From Symsagittifera roscoffensis (Eukaryota; Xenacoelomorpha; Acoela; Convolutidae), in the NCBI RefSeq assembly GCF_963678635.1, contig NC_087071.1, positions 28,987,325-29,051,324 on the forward strand: a DNA stretch of 64,000 bases. The letters run 5' to 3'. A program made the position numbers and the translations under genes. Shown piece by piece: positions 33,791 through 45,889 of the stretch; position 1 is the stretch's first letter; the number at the start of each line of letters is the position of its first letter. The notes beneath the pieces are model-generated. The model did not search any database. It saw only the letters and a list, made by a program, of their open reading frames with translations, and was not told the origin of the DNA.

Positions 33791-34790
33791 TCTCTCCTCT
33801 ATTTCTAACTAGTTCCCAAACTTTGTTTTCTCTAATGAATCAAACTCTTTTTTCATTGCTTCTTGCCAGTCAGGGTCTGCTAAAGCTTCCTTAGCACTTT
33901 TCGGTATATTTTCGAGAACTTCTCCAAAAAATACTACATCACCTACTCTTTCTCCTTCGTCACTTTCTATCTTTTTAAAGTAGAACTTAGATTCGTCAAA
34001 ACTAACGTTTCTAGACTTTTGCACTTTGAGTTTTCCTTCACTCTCAATTCCTATCAGATAAGCTTTACTATTTTCCGATGTCCCTAAAAAAGTTCCCCTT
34101 CTAGAGTTTTTGTCTAGTTTTTTTCCGAAACTGTTTTTCCACAAAACTATACGCTACACATCCAAAAGTTTTCACAAAATTAAGGTTGGGTTTTTCTCCA
34201 TACATTGAGTCGTAGGGTGTTTTGCCTATAGCAGAATGAAAGCACATATTTTTGAGATTAGCAGCCATATTAAGAGCACAAGGCCAATAAGTTTTCGATA
34301 AATTCGCATCAAAAATCATGCAGCGAGCCATTGGAGTAATTGTTCCCCGCAACCTTTCTATCTTTCCGTTCTCTTGAGGGGTATAAGGAGCCGATGTTTC
34401 CATCCTTATTTTTTGTTTCCTACAAACTCGCCTAAAATCTTGACCAATTTACTCTCCTGCGCCGTCTGAAACTAAAGTCTGAGGGACTCCTATGTCTGTA
34501 ATGAACCTTTCTAACTTTTCTGTTGCCTCATCTCTCGTCTTCATGAAATAAATTTTCAGATATCTAGAAAAACTGTCCAAAAAACTTATAGCATATCTAT
34601 GTCCATCCTCAGCTAGCGGGTCGATAGGACCTAAAATATCTGTGTGAACAAAATCTAGTGTCCTGGTTGCCCTGGTAAAAGAATCTTTCGGGACTGGCTT
34701 CTTTTTTGCTTTATTCAACTCACAAGTTTCACAATTCCTCAATTTTAAAATCACTAATCTTCATGCCTTCAACATGTTGCTCCAAATGAC
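33791..34790 (-). pseudogene. Copia integrase, frameshifted
   Basis: 34754-34449 carries the CxxC half of the zinc-binding domain (CETCELNKAKKKP) and catalytic Asp in HTDILGPI and VSDGAGE. After a stop, 34403-34101 has the third acidic residue (YTPQENGKIERLRG) and KTPYDSMYG. 34144-33809 is the C-terminal part with FLGTSENSKAYLIG. Two reading-frame changes lie in 34740-34800 between the HH and CC halves, another near 34101-34144. All three catalytic residues are present, but the frame is broken at least four times. Confidence 0.88.
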
Positions 34791-36197
34791 TTAAATCTTT
34801 TTATAGTTATTATGACCCATCCTGCAATGCCACTGTTTCAATGTGCTTACTACATAACACTCGTCTTTTCCTACAAAAGTGTCCCATAAAAAGAGACCAC
34901 TTTCCTCTCTTAATGGGTAAACTGAACCATTTCCCCGGCGAACAAACGAGCTCGCACCAAAAACAAATTCTGCTCCTGCTTTCTTCATTTTTGATACACT
35001 CAGCAAATTTCTTGAGTTTTCAGGAACGTACAAAGTATCCTTCAGCTCAATCATCTTAAACTCGCCTTTCTCATCTTTCACTCTGAATCTAACTTCACCT
35101 TTTCCTAAAATTTTTGATTCAGAGAAATTTGCATTGCTAACCGATCCTTTGAAGTTCTCATTTAAACTAACAAACATATCTCGATCCTTAATCATATTAC
35201 TGGTAGCTCCAGAGTCTACAACTAAGTCCTCGCCCGGAGACACTCCACTCAGAAAACTGAAATGAGCCTCTGTTTCAGCTACTAGGTTCTGCTGTTCTCG
35301 TTTAGTCTTACTTATGAACTTTTTCTTTGCTTGGCAATATTTTGCAAAATGTCCAAACTCCTTGCACTCATAGCACTGAATTTTTCGAGCTCTATCTTCA
35401 CTATCTCGTCTGCTGCTTAAGTTTTCTCTGCACTGTTTCGACACATGTCCTCTTTTATGACACTTGAAACAAACTCTGTTCTCGCTATTAAAAGCATGCT
35501 CTTTTTCGATTACTTGTCTCTCGCTATCAAAATTCACTAAATCTCTTTTCAACTCATCTAAACTTTTCTCATCTCTACTAAACTTAGCTATAGTAGAAAA
35601 AGTTTCAAATTGTTTTGGAAGTCCTTTCAAATTAATTGAAATTAACATTTTTTCATTTACTCCTTCGTTCACTTGTTCTAAGTTATACTGAATCTCCTCT
35701 GCTCTAGTCAAATAATCTATCACTGTTTCATTGCTATTCTTTTTCAAAGTTGTATGTTCGGAGATTAGTTTTTGCAGCCTGGGTCTTTCAAAACTCTTAA
35801 ACCTTTTCCGTAAAACATCCCAAGCTTTGCTACCATTGCCTTTATAAGGTCTTAAAAACAAAACTGATTTTTTATCTAGAGCCTGCACAAGTTCGTACCA
35901 GATATGCAACTGTTTTTCTTCAAAAATCTCTTTTCCTTTATTTATCGCAGCTTGTTTTTGATCACTGCTTGCACTCGGTCTTAAACTTGGCATAAAATTT
36001 CTATAATCAACTGTCTCATCTAAAATCTTGTTTAACTTCAAGTGAAAAATTCGTGCCTCAAGTTGCTCTTCAAAGTAGCAAAAATCTTCTTCTTTTCCCG
36101 AAAAAACGTATCCTATCAGTTTTCGACGTTTCTTTCCTAATCCAATTTTTGACTTAATTCTCACACACAAAAAAATAAGCTCCAATCCAGAACTCAA
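34791..36197 (-). pseudogene. Copia gag-protease reading frame (intact part of the polyprotein)
   Basis: 468 codons. The N-terminal two-thirds is a copia Gag (YVFSGKEEDFCYFEEQLEAR, WDVLRKRFKSFERPRLQKLI, DYLTRAEEIQYNLEQV). Two zinc knuckles follow: CFKCHKRGHVSKQC near residues 242-255 and CYECKEFGHFAKYC near 275-288. The aspartic protease motif LVVDSGATSNMI is near residue 325, and the frame ends in the integrase-preceding domain with WHCRMGHNNY. It stops where an extra A shifts the frame into integrase. This part alone could still be translated; the whole polyprotein could not. The first Met may not be the native start. Confidence 0.88.
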
Positions 36198-36972
36198 AAA
36201 CTTAAGTATTGCCCTAGGTAAAGTTCAATGACCCCGTTTTCTCTTACATCAAAATCATATTCTATAAACAACGATATCGCCCGCTTATATAATTATGCAA
36301 GTATATTTGATTACCTAAATCTGATTTGGAACCTAACGGAGTGCGTACTGAATAACACATCAGCGACTTAGCAAAGCTAAGTTCCCTCCTTAGATTTCAT
36401 ACTAGGTAATGTATATATGAGCAAAATAGAAATTCGTCTTTTTTATTCTGGGGTATCAGTTTCTTTTTCTTTTGATTGCAATGTATTCTTTGGATTGATT
36501 TTGTGTCGGATTCAAGCAACCGCGTACGAACGAATTTATCCTTCCGCAAAAATTGAGTATAAATCAGCAACTTTTACAAATAAAACATGTAATTTATCGG
36601 TTTGTTTCAGTTTTATTTCACTTTCAATAGTGTAGTGCTTCTTCCACTGCTGTGCTCACTCATTGCCCCTTCGTGCAGCTTTTGACCGTCTTCTCTTCGT
36701 CTCTGTTGTGTTTCCCTGCTTCTATCGTCAGATTTGTCTATCTCTAGAAGTTGTGTTGCCCTTCTTCTATCTTTGCACTTCTCTGTCTGATCAATCGTCT
36801 ATCTCCATGTAGTTTTGGCCTGCTTCTCTTGCAGTTGTCTAACTGATCAGTTGCATATTTCAAGTTGTGATTTTCACTGTCACAACTCCACTGCAAATCT
36901 CAGCTATTTTTCCTGATTTGTTTGAACAAACAGTCAATTTTGACTCCTGACTTCTCACTCGTGATTGGGCAT
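36198..36972 (-). other. Copia leader
   Basis: About 775 bases between the primer site and gag with no supported gene. It holds a purine-rich stretch on the minus strand (TC-rich on plus, 36630-36860). The plus frame at 36417-36635 is not supported. Confidence 0.6.
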
Positions 36973-36986
36973 CTGGGCCCATAACC
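36973..36986 (-). promoter_or_regulatory. Half-tRNA initiator-Met primer-binding site
   Basis: On the plus strand the sequence CTGGGCCCATAACC is identical to the anticodon stem-loop of eukaryotic initiator tRNA-Met. On the minus strand GGTTATGGGCCCAG directly follows the 5' LTR. Drosophila copia is known to prime from the internal half of initiator tRNA-Met instead of its 3' end; this site fits that mechanism. Confidence 0.9.
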
Positions 36987-37229
36987 TATCAAGGTTATTG
37001 CAGCGACAAACGGTTGATTACTAAGGAGTGAATTAATGAGATTTGAGTGATAATTCCAGTAGCAAATCAGATAAAATATATATGGTAAATAATCCGCACA
37101 AAGTTGCTCGAACCAATGACTAAAGGTCATGTTTCACCAGCTAATTTTAACAAAAATCGGGAAGTGATCTTTCAGTTTGAACTGAATAAGAAAGATCAAT
37201 TCCAGTTCAGTTAGGAAAAATCACCAATA
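36987..37229 (-). repeat. 5' LTR of the copia element
   Basis: 243 bp, the same length as the other LTR, with roughly nine differences by eye (for example GATAAAATA versus GATCAAATA on the plus strand). Confidence 0.92.
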
Positions 37230-37234
37230 GGAAC

Positions 37235-38423
37235 TATATACCAAAAATGTAACTTGTTGTATATGGCTAGATCATTTTTAGTTTGAAAAACTTGATGATT
37301 GAAAAAAAGGCCTGTTGTTTACAAATATAATCATAATCGTGTTCACAAAAAAAAAACATTTTTTTGTGATTTTTGGAATTTTTGGGTAAAAAACTCATTC
37401 TGGAAACAAGAAAAATTCAATTTTGCACGCAAATCTTTTTTTCCTAGAAAATGTATTTGAGCACAAAAACAAGTTTGCAGCCAAAAGAGGGAATAAAAAT
37501 TTTCACCTCAAAATTGTGTCTTTGTTCTTGAAAAAATGCATATCATACAGTTTTCATAAATGAAAACTGTATGATAAGCATTTTCCCGACTAATACCTAA
37601 TTTATGTTTTTGATTGTCAAAACGCCCTCTGTCTTAGATATAGTTATTTAAATCTTTTTAAAGTTACCCAGACATCTTTTTGGTGATTTTTGAAAATTTT
37701 GTTTTTTCTATGACAAAATGCTGATCTTATAAATTCCTTTTATGAAATTGTACAATAAGGATTTTTATCGAAGTTTTCAAATCAATTTTTAATGACAAGT
37801 CAGCTTCAAAAGAAGCAAATAGACCAAAAATGATCCCTAAAAATTTTTAAAACAGTTTTGAAATTTTGTATGAATTTTGTATGATAAGCATTTTTTCCAC
37901 AGACTTCAAATATGAAACTGTATGATAAGCATTTTTGTTCAATGAACGTCAACCCGGGTATCTAAAATTTGCCTCAATTTGATGTCTTATTTTTGTAGAT
38001 GGGATTTTAGAGCAGGAGAAAAGTAGGACTTTAAGATAAAAATTAAAGTTTCCTGTTCATTTGTCGCAACTTGACAGCAACAAAAAAGAACTATTTTGTT
38101 AGTCCATTTATTCTCTCTCCTGTGCGTTCCTAACTTCTATACTTACTATCTCATTGATATACAACTAAATTTTTAACTTCTTTTTCAGTGCGCTTCTATA
38201 GACGCAATGAACTTTTCTTCCTCAAAATACTTTAAATTTTCAATTTTCTGTCTAGCTGTTCAAAAGTTGCATCTGTTGTTTCAATATTTAGTCTTCTCTT
38301 CTTGAATATATCAAGAAAATTTGAGGTAATTAGCCATCAACATATATTTCCATTTTGGACGTTTTGGAATATGAGTTTTTGGGTTTAAGCAATGAAACTA
38401 TGGTCGTCTTATGTAATCAAATC
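37235..38423 (+). repeat. Tandem duplication, copy 1, right part
   Basis: It resumes copy 1 after the copia element: TATATACCAAAAATGTAACTTG and onwards. It contains several TGTATGATAAGCATTTT words and a perfect 17-bp-arm hairpin at 37541-37576 (TATCATACAGTTTTCAT, loop AA, complement). No coding potential is seen. Confidence 0.85.
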
Positions 38424-39895
38424 AAGAAAAATTTAGCACAATTTCGCAAATTTACAAAAAAGGGTTGTCAACCATGGAAAAACTTTGATTTTTTCGAAAT
38501 CGAATGACGAGTGATTTTTCATTTATGAGAAGTCAGTTGACTCCCTACAAAATAAATGAAAAAACAAAGTATTTTTATTTTGAAATTTTGTGTTTCATCC
38601 GAAACACTAACCATGAGCTTTTGTCATTAGAAAACCCAGGTTGTAACTGGCAGTTACCACGCAGATAATCTGCTTTTGTGATCTAAGCCACGAAATTTAA
38701 TTGAAAAAATTTCACATGGAATTATATACCAAAAATGTAACTTTTTTGTATATGGCTAGATCATTTTTAGTTTGAAAAACTTGATGGTTGAAAAAAGGCC
38801 TGTTGTTTTCAAATATAATCATAATCGTGTTCACAAAAAAAAACTATTTTTTGTAATTTTTGGGTTTTTTGGGTGAAAAACTCATTCTGGATTACGTTAT
38901 AAACAAAAAAAAATTCAATTTTGCACGCAAAGTTTTTTTTTCGTAAAAAAATAATTTGAGCACAAAAGCAATCTTGCAGCCAAAAGAGGGAATAAACACT
39001 TTCACCTCAAAATTGTGTCTTTGTTTTTGAAAAAATGCCTAGCATACAACTTTCAAATATGAAAAGTTATTTCAATCTTTTTAAAGTTACCCAGACACCT
39101 TTTTTGCTGATTTTTTTGAAAGTTTTGTCTTTTCTATGACAAAATGCTTATCTTATAATTTACATTTAAGAAAATTGTATGATAAGCATTTTTTTATCGA
39201 ATTTTTTAATCAATTTTTTTATGACAAGTAAGCTTAAAAAGAAGCAAATAGACCAAAATGATCCCTAAAAACTTTTAAAACAGTTTTGAAATTTTGTATG
39301 AAATTTGTATGATAAGCATTTTTTCCACAGACTTCAAATATGAAACTGTATGATAAGCATTTTTGTTCAATGAACGTCAACCCGGGTATCTAAAAATTTC
39401 CACAATTTGATGTCTTATTTACGTAGATGGGATTTTAGAGCAGGAGAAACGCAGGACTTTAAGATAAAAAACAAAGTTTTCTGTTCATTTGTCGCAACTT
39501 GACAGCAACACAGACCAAAAGAAAACTTTTTGTTCGCCCATCTGTTCTCTCTCCTGTACGTTCTAAACTCCTATACTTACTATCTCATTGATATACAATT
39601 CAATTTTTAACTCCTTTTTCAGTGCGCTTTCTATAGACGCGGTGAATTTTTCTTCCTCAAAATACTTTTATATTTTTAATTTTCTGCTAGCTGTTTAAAA
39701 GTTGCATCTGTTGTTTCAATATTTAGTCTTCTCTTCTTGAATATATCAAGAAACTTTGAGGAAGTTAGCCACAAACATAAATTTCCTTTTCGGAATTTTT
39801 TGAAGATGAGTTTTTTGGGTCTAAGGAATGAAATTATGGTCAACTTATCTAATCAAATCACGAAAAAGTGTTTTCAACGAAAAAGCAGAAAAGTG
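38424..39895 (+). repeat. Tandem duplication, copy 2 and start of copy 3
   Basis: A second head-to-tail copy with period ~1.4-1.5 kb. It shares GTTGTCAACCATGG, CACGCAGATAATCTGC, TATGGCTAGATCATTTTTAG and CGTCAACCCGGGTATC with copy 1. A third, truncated copy continues from about 39896 to 39985 (frame 39737-40048 is not a gene). Copy 2 lacks the copia insertion and has an internal deletion around the 37541 hairpin. The unit itself is not recognised. Confidence 0.85.
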
Positions 39896-39985
39896 TTGTC
39901 AACCATGGAAAAAACTTTGATTTTTTCAAAATCGAATGGCGAGTGGATTTGCATTTATGAGAAGTCAGTTGGCTCTCTTCAAAAT

Positions 39986-42027
39986 TTGTTGAGGACGAAA
40001 ACTAATCGGATTGAAAAACAAGGCACCCAAAGTTCCTTGCAGGTCTAAAAAAGTTGTTGCAACAGATTGGAAAAGACCTACTCTATAAAAAATATTCCGA
40101 TGAAAATCAATATTTTTGGAGATACTCCTATGAAAAAAAAATTTTTTGAGGCCGAAATTGGATTTAATAAGAATTTTCCACCATCTGGTTTTCAAAACTC
40201 AAAGCTTGGCTCAATTAGAAAATTGGGAAAATTTTACAATCTATAGTTTTGTCTCAATATTATATTTGGTTGAACAATTTTATACTATTTTGATTTCGCG
40301 CTCAATTTCGGTATTTTGATTTACGAAAGTTATAAAGAAAGATCAAAATTGGAGCTTAGGTAGTTCTCATCTTGAATCATATGATAGTTATGGTGTTTTT
40401 ATTCCAATCGTTGCAAAACTAAACCATACCCAGCGCAATTTAGTTTACCCAGCACAAACTTCCGAACTCTTTACCAAGAATTCTTTTTTAGTGAAACACA
40501 TGTTTTCAATTTAGTATCTCTTCATTGCCTAATCTTTTTCTAAAACTTTATTAATATGATCGTGTCATAGCATGCGGGGATTATAAAAAAGTGACTAACG
40601 TTTTTTAAGATATTCGTAAAACACTTCTGTTTTTTGTTTGAATCTTCGTCAGTTATATTAAAGGCAGCTGGAATTTTAAGGAGATTGCTCTTCAAAACTT
40701 GAGCAAGCATGTTGCAAATAGATCATCAGAAATCATCGAACAATGTATAGTTTTTATTTCATTTTTGATTGAAATATTTTATAATATATTTGTTTCCAGC
40801 TAATTTTCTGTGTTTCGATTGACGAATATGTAAATAAGAACAAAATTGGTGCAAAAAAATTTTCACAACTGTCATCTTGTAAGTTCTCATGATTTACTTG
40901 CTCCAATTATTTCAAAACCAAACTATAAAAAAGATTTTTGCTGCAAAAACTTCCTAAAGCAAAATCTCCGGGCGTTTTTTCCTTGTAAAAACATTCTAAT
41001 TTCTTTTCTTCATACTTCATACTCATTAGAGCAGTCAATTTTTTTTCGTGAGACCTACTTTACGCGAAAAATTTAAAAGACAAAAAGATGGACTTCACTG
41101 TGGAATCGTGTCCGGTAATAAACTCTCTTAAAATATGATTTTCAAAATTGAAAGCTTCAAAATCAAAATTTTGAAAATTGTGCAAAGTTCAAAAAGTATT
41201 ACTTCTGTCTAAAATTCACAAAGACTGTCGTCTAAAACATTTTAAAGCCCCGCCTGTCTTGGACATTCTGAATATGAAAAAAAAACATTCAGCGCAAGTC
41301 CAAGTCACAATTGAAATAATGCAATATAAAATGACACACAGCATCGATTAATAAGTTAACAAAATTTTTTACTTTTCCTTAAGTACAAGATCAGAGTTTT
41401 AGACACTCCCATTTTTTACGGCAAAAAGAAAAAACAAAAAATGGTTCAATTTTGAAAAAATTGATGAAAAACTAAAGCCGACTAAAAATCAATCCACTAA
41501 CTCATGTCGGCTATTTTTGGTTAAGAGAAGTAAAAACTTTTATTCACAGAACTGGAACAAATTTATTGAAGAGTGAAAAATGATCATATTGAGTCTGCTT
41601 CGTTTTTCTTTTTTTCAACATTTAATGGGAGAGGGGTTATAACCGCAAAAAGTTGAACATTTTACTTTCGATGGGATTCTTCCTCCTAGAATGAACTGTC
41701 AGAAAAGATACAGTTTACTAGGTAGCTCAATAGCTTTGACTACTTTGAATTAGGGCAGTTTTTTGAAATCAGTTTAAAAAAATCATGCAAAAATCAGTTG
41801 GACTTTTGTTATAAACTCTATTCTTCTATTAGTTTTATAGCAAAATTAGAAAATGACTCATTATTGATAGAATTTGTTTATATTTTTGATGTTACCGATT
41901 CAATATCTACTTTTCAACATATTTTTTTTAAAAAACCTTTGTATTTAGCTAGCAATTTTTTTTGAACTGAATGAAGAAATTCAGACCGTATCTTTTTTCG
42001 AGAACAATTATGCTGCTATTCTCAGGA
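39986..42027. other. Gene-free AT-rich stretch
   Basis: The frames at 39965-40195 and 40846-41076 have no features. I see no repeat family that matches elsewhere in the window. It runs up to the 3' end of the minus-strand secreted-protein gene. Confidence 0.5.
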
Positions 42028-42771
42028 TCAGGCTTTCAATCCGCATATCCATGGTTGATCTTTGCATATTAAGTTTCTTTTAAACCAATCGAAATTCAAA
42101 AAATCTCCAGGGTTGTCGTATGGTATATCAGGTGTAAAACTTTGACCCACTTTTAATCGATAAGGTACAAATGGTATTCCTATTGCGGTATCTCTTCTGT
42201 GGTGAAGTTTTTTCAGTATGCCTTTGCCAAATCCTAGCTTGGTTATAATATGCACACACGAATCATGTTTATAATACGACCAAATAAGATTCAGGGATTT
42301 GTTTTCGCTTCGATAATCAGTTAGTTTTGATAAATATTCCTTTGGCGTGAAATTCGCTCCCAAAAATCCATGAGTATGGTAAATCTCATACTGATCCGAA
42401 CAACAACCTTCACTCTTGGGGTAAAAATTATGCTTTCTATAAACTGGTCTGAATACTTCCTCTGATTGTTCACGGCCGTAACTTTTTAGTTTTCTCAGTT
42501 TAAAAAAAGTAGTATCACCCCTGGCGAAGATACCATAGTAATTACGCACCTCTGCACCAGTACTTTCTATGTCATTTTCAGTGGTGAAATGAGATAGACA
42601 GTATAAATTGCTCTGGTGTTTGCAATCCGGCCAAAATTCGTTGTCATATAATTTCACGGGAATAATAAAAGTCAAAGAACTCCATTTAGCATCAGCAAGT
42701 GGATACACTATAGTATCGTTTTGGTAGGTATAATGCAACAAAAATAGCAGTTGAAAGAAATGGAAAAACAT
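42028..42771 (-). CDS. Unrecognised secreted 7-cysteine protein (member B)
   Basis: 247 residues in one exon, starting with a strongly hydrophobic leader (MFFHFFQLLFLLHYTY), consistent with a signal peptide. It aligns along its whole length with the 16051-16878 product: C50-x7-C58 versus C52-x7-C60, CC in GCCSDQ, one Cys in the DSCVHIITKLGFG region, and the terminal ICKDQPWICG. Other shared blocks are VYPL, WSS, PVK, HNF, HGFL...TP.E, KLTDY, ENK.LNLI, PYRL and DNPGDFL. It ends LKA right after WICG, so the extra tail of member A is absent. The two sequences are diverged (roughly 40% identical by eye) while both stay open, which suggests purifying selection. There is no recognised domain. An odd number of conserved cysteines leaves one for an intermolecular bond or unpaired. 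Confidence 0.82.
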   Translation of the reverse strand: MFFHFFQLLFLLHYTYQNDTIVYPLADAKWSSLTFIIPVKLYDNEFWPDCKHQSNLYCLSHFTTENDIESTGAEVRNYYGIFARGDTTFFKLRKLKSYGREQSEEVFRPVYRKHNFYPKSEGCCSDQYEIYHTHGFLGANFTPKEYLSKLTDYRSENKSLNLIWSYYKHDSCVHIITKLGFGKGILKKLHHRRDTAIGIPFVPYRLKVGQSFTPDIPYDNPGDFLNFDWFKRNLICKDQPWICGLKA

Positions 42772-43050
42772 TTCACACCAGATGGACTACGTTGAACGTA
42801 CAAGCTAATAGTTTATTAAAATATTTGCAGAGTAACTTTGAGAATGACATCAGGTGATATTTAGGATAAAATGGTATTTAGGTTTCTTCGATCTCCAAGT
42901 GAACTTAAAGAAAACTTAAAATCCGATGCTAGCGAAACAAAGATTATGTAAACTATGTCTCATCTGGCTAATCAAATATTAAAGATCTTTTTAGCAGCTA
43001 GCATCTAGTTTTTTATGAAAAACATTTTTCCTAGCTCTTCCGAAAAGTAG

Positions 43051-43473
<423 letters not shown>

Positions 43474-43734
43474 AAAAAAAGCATATAGTGTGAAAAATAA
43501 TTTAAAAGTACCAGACATTTATCTACCTACCGTACTAAATCAAAAAATATCATTCAATAAAATAAATTAAAAAACGAAACGAAAAAATGATTTTTTCATT
43601 AAAACTCCATTTTTAAAACTTAATTTCAGATACCAAAATACACAACAGAACGAGAAATTTTTTTTAATGTTTGAATTCTGACACTCTCAAAAAAAAACAA
43701 CGTTTGAGGTTTGAAAAAGAGGCACATTTAAGGT

Positions 43735-45060
43735 TAAAAAACTGTTGGTTTACGCCACATCAAACTTCGATGTCGAAAAAATATATTCACCAGTAAATAT
43801 CCCAATCAAGCCCGACTCAGTCTTTAAAAGCAATGCGCAATTAAAATCCCTTTACAATTATAGCACGAAAAAAAAGACCTATATTCATTCTCGAAAAGAA
43901 TGAAATCATATCACCAGTAAACGAATAACAAATATCAAAGGGAAATAAAAATACATACCTAAATATTAACTAAGCAAAAGGAGAATCCCTAAAAAACACT
44001 CGACGCAAGATAAATAACCTCTCTGATCAATGACTCAAATTTCAATTGTCCCATCGAACCGATGAAAAAAAATCTCACAAAATTGAGAAGACAGTTTTAC
44101 ACAACAGCATATATGAACAGCGCATATAACCATTTTTCCCTATGTGGACAACCACACCGCTTAACACAGTTAGTTATTGGAAATCAATAATACGAATTTA
44201 ACAGATTCTTCTATGGTATTTCCAAAGGACCAACCGTTTTTTTCCGCATCCATGAATAGTTTTTTCAACCATTATTTAAAAGTAAAAAAGTAATTAAATG
44301 TTAGACGATATCTTCCTTCAATCACAAACAAATACAGAATTGTTCAAAGTTTTAGAAAAAGAACATCAATTTTTACAAACAGAAAATCTGAAAGCAGCTT
44401 CCAATAAATCACATTTTTTCTCAATGGCGTTAAATATCAGCACAGCTTATCAAAAGACAGTTAATCAGGTCTCTAAAATAAAAAATGAAGGCTGGTATAA
44501 AACTACAACCACCATCTAAAAATTAGAAATTACAAAATTTTCCTGGAAAGTTAAATTTTTCATGCAAACAAGTACACAAAATCCAACTAAACCTCAGACC
44601 AATTTTCAACATAATACGTTAACAAAAAAAACTGAATAAGTCCCAGAGCCAACTCAACCAATTTATGCAAGGTGGGACGCATCCAACTATGGAATGGGCG
44701 CACCAATCCTACAATCTCATCAAGGAACACACAAATTGAATTGAATATCCCCGAATTCAAGACTTTTAACACAAGCAAAACTACGACTCTCCAGACTGAT
44801 GAGAGAGTGAACAGCTGTAACATATACACTAAGAAGTAATGCATTTCGAAAAACTGAATCAACACATTCAACAATGCTCACTACAGATTGCAAAACTACA
44901 AATTGCAACTTTAAACAAATTCAATTTACATCATATTTTATACAGATTTCGACAAATTTTAATAAAATTTTCAAAGTTAAAAACTGTTTAGACAGCAGAC
45001 AAAAATTACAAAATTTACTGAAAAGAAAGAAGACAATTGAAACACCCAAATATTAAAGCT
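43735..45060 (+). pseudogene. Decayed gypsy RT and RNase H (relic I)
   Basis: It aligns in broken frames with the RT at 54835-55630. The catalytic motif survives as MLDDIFLQSQTNTELF (44298), preceded by FYGISKGP and RLTQLVIGNQ. RNase H follows at about 44640-44900 with PIYARWDASNYGMGAPILQS and SRLMRE. Many stops and frameshifts are present. The region before it (43740-43800) also matches the pre-RT segment at 54840. No LTR could be assigned. Confidence 0.75.
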
Positions 45061-45889
45061 GTTTCTTAATAAAATAAAACATCATCACGATTAGAACGCA
45101 AACATGCAGTAAAAATTGACACAAGAAAGAAATTTAAATAAGTCTTCACAATTTGTGTGGAATTTTAAATAAAGAATTATTAGGTTGTTTTGACCAAAAA
45201 TACACATATAACCTATGCATATTCATCATGGACAAAAAAGCACAGTTAAAACAGAAAAAAAATTTCTCAACGTAATAAATTATTTCTTTCAAAAGAAAAA
45301 CAAGACTCAATAGACAAATTCATTTAAGCAGGACCATCAGATACCAACATAAAATTTACAAATGATAAAGGTTTCGATTTAGAAGACCCTATAGATAACA
45401 TACCAATAACAAGTCATGAGATACAAGTTTAGTTTTTACCATGTACAATTAAATTCACAAAGGATCCACTCAACATTTATCACATCTTGATGCTGTTTTT
45501 TGCCAAAAGTATGAAAAAAACCTGATGAAGCCCATATCGGCAAAACAAAACCTTACTCCAAAACTTTCGAAAACTCAACAACACCTCAATGAAGAAAATA
45601 CAGACATATCAGAATTTTTTACATATATACCTAAGTACTCTGTTACCAATAAAAACAGAGACGATGAAAAAAACTTTCATACCAGTCACACTAAAAAAAC
45701 AGTACTATACCTTATGCAGGATACCTACACTCAGGCAACCGCTCATTTTTTTTTATTACAAAGGAAACGTCTTTGGTCTTATAATCAAACTTAAAAAGTC
45801 TCACCACCTTATGTATTGACAATAAAACTCTATCAATGATTATCTATATTCTTTAAAGCCAATTTAAATTTATAGAATCACTACCACGA
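45061..45889 (+). pseudogene. Decayed pol connection region of relic I
   Basis: Fragmentary. FDLEDPIDNIPI (about 45376) resembles HYPLDNIPF in the pol connection near 56290. The frame 45525-45794 (89 codons) is unrecognised. The coding origin is inferred from position. Confidence 0.45.

Larger units (their letters stand above)
32105..37229 (-). mobile_element. Ty1/copia LTR retrotransposon, coding region broken
   Basis: 5125 bp with two 243-bp LTRs and a perfect 5-bp target duplication GGAAC (32100-32104 and 37230-37234). The uninterrupted target is confirmed by the paralogous copy near 38722 (ATGGAATTATATACC). Read on the minus strand, the order is LTR, half-tRNA primer site, leader, gag, protease, integrase, RT, RNase H, polypurine tract, LTR; integrase before RT defines the copia class. 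The LTRs differ at roughly 4% of positions by eye and the polyprotein has several stops and frameshifts, so this is an older insertion than the gypsy element at 20.5 kb. Confidence 0.93.

Noticed and set aside
35464-35691. Plus-strand frame within the copia element
   Set aside because: It lies antisense to the intact copia gag frame.
36973-36986. Possible initiator tRNA gene
   Set aside because: Only the anticodon arm matches; acceptor, D and T arms are absent, and the site is better explained as a copia primer site.
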